Below are positions 12,565 to 12,710 of a DNA stretch of 12,710 nucleotides, one piece after another. Every line of letters starts with the position of its first letter. The stretch's first letter is position 1. The translations under genes and the position numbers were made by a program. This stretch comes from JBFGCT01 sp041581055. Its GTDB lineage: Bacteria; Actinomycetota; Acidimicrobiia; Acidimicrobiales; Ilumatobacteraceae. Below the pieces are notes generated by a model, which was not told the DNA's origin, searched no databases, and saw only the letters and a program-made list of their open reading frames with translations. Location of the stretch: the NCBI GenBank assembly GCA_041581055.1, contig JBFGCT010000117.1, forward strand, positions 1-12,710, read 5' to 3'.

Positions 12565-12710
12565 CACCTCACCGCCACCCGTCCCACCGCCACCTGACGT
12601 CACCTCACCGCCACCCGCCCTACCGCCACCTGACGTCACGGCCACCTGACGTCACCTCACCGCCACCCGCCCTACCGCCACCTGACGTCACGGCCACCTG
12701 ACGTCACCTC
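12565..12710. repeat. 52-bp tandem repeat with TGACGTCA palindromes, running off the window
   Basis: Units 12601-12652 and 12653-12704 are identical. A third begins at 12705 and is cut by the window edge. A diverged partial unit lies at 12565-12600, with two substitutions against the first 36 bases. Each full unit has CACCTGACGT twice. The 8-bp palindrome TGACGTCA occurs at 12595, 12631, 12647, 12683 and 12699, spaced 36, 16, 36 and 16. No gene is seen here. One strand is C-rich (CCGCCACC), the other G-rich. Confidence 0.93.

Noticed and set aside
12565..12710. CRISPR array
   Set aside because: The units are contiguous tandem copies with no unique spacers, and no cas genes are present.

Overview
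The window is GC-rich (roughly 70% by eye), densely coded and almost wholly assigned to genes. NTGA stop/start overlaps, a nickel superoxide dismutase with its maturation protease, a holin-superfamily-III-like membrane protein and near-leaderless TANNNT promoters all point to an actinobacterium. Gene content and style suggest Acidimicrobiia (Ilumatobacter-like), but that is inference from content only. No RNA genes, transposases, integrases or CRISPR arrays are visible. It reads as ordinary chromosome rather than an island, and no stretch over 300 bases lacks a gene.

Layout. A TetR/WHG regulator (119-751, +) sits at the left edge, with its promoter, a candidate operator and its start codon duplicated in tandem. 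It converges on a seven-gene minus-strand operon running from 4413 down to 768: LON-domain protein, holin-like two-helix membrane protein, one-helix membrane protein, unknown basic protein, ThiS/MoaD-type sulfur carrier, TtuA-type tRNA 2-thiolase and TrmI-type tRNA m1A58 methyltransferase. The last three form a coherent module for the tRNA T-loop: position 54 thiolation and position 58 methylation. The sulfur carrier ends in GGSS instead of a bare GG, so it would need trimming.

Upstream on the same strand are two tandem paralogous D-alanyl-D-alanine carboxypeptidases (PBP4/DacB type). The first overlaps the stop of a large ADP-forming acyl-CoA synthetase (7532-9712). A second TetR regulator (9806-10438) precedes the synthetase. 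Next comes nickel superoxide dismutase (sodN, minus) divergent from its processing protease (sodX, plus), with overlapping -10 elements. On the plus strand follow an AlaX alanyl-tRNA editing protein and a 132-residue protein of unknown function. The right edge is a 52-bp tandem repeat rich in TGACGTCA palindromes that runs off the window.

Expression style. First genes of transcription units repeatedly show TANNNT followed 6-8 bases later by ATG or GTG (TetR, LON, acyl-CoA synthetase, sodX, alaX, last gene), which implies leaderless mRNAs. Genes inside operons use 4-base NTGA overlaps or AAGGAG-like ribosome sites. Most notable points: the TtuA/TtuB/TrmI operon with its GGSS carrier, the Tyr-5 nickel hook of SodN, and three separate perfect tandem duplications (68, 44 and 52 bp), each of which may be biological or an assembly artefact.
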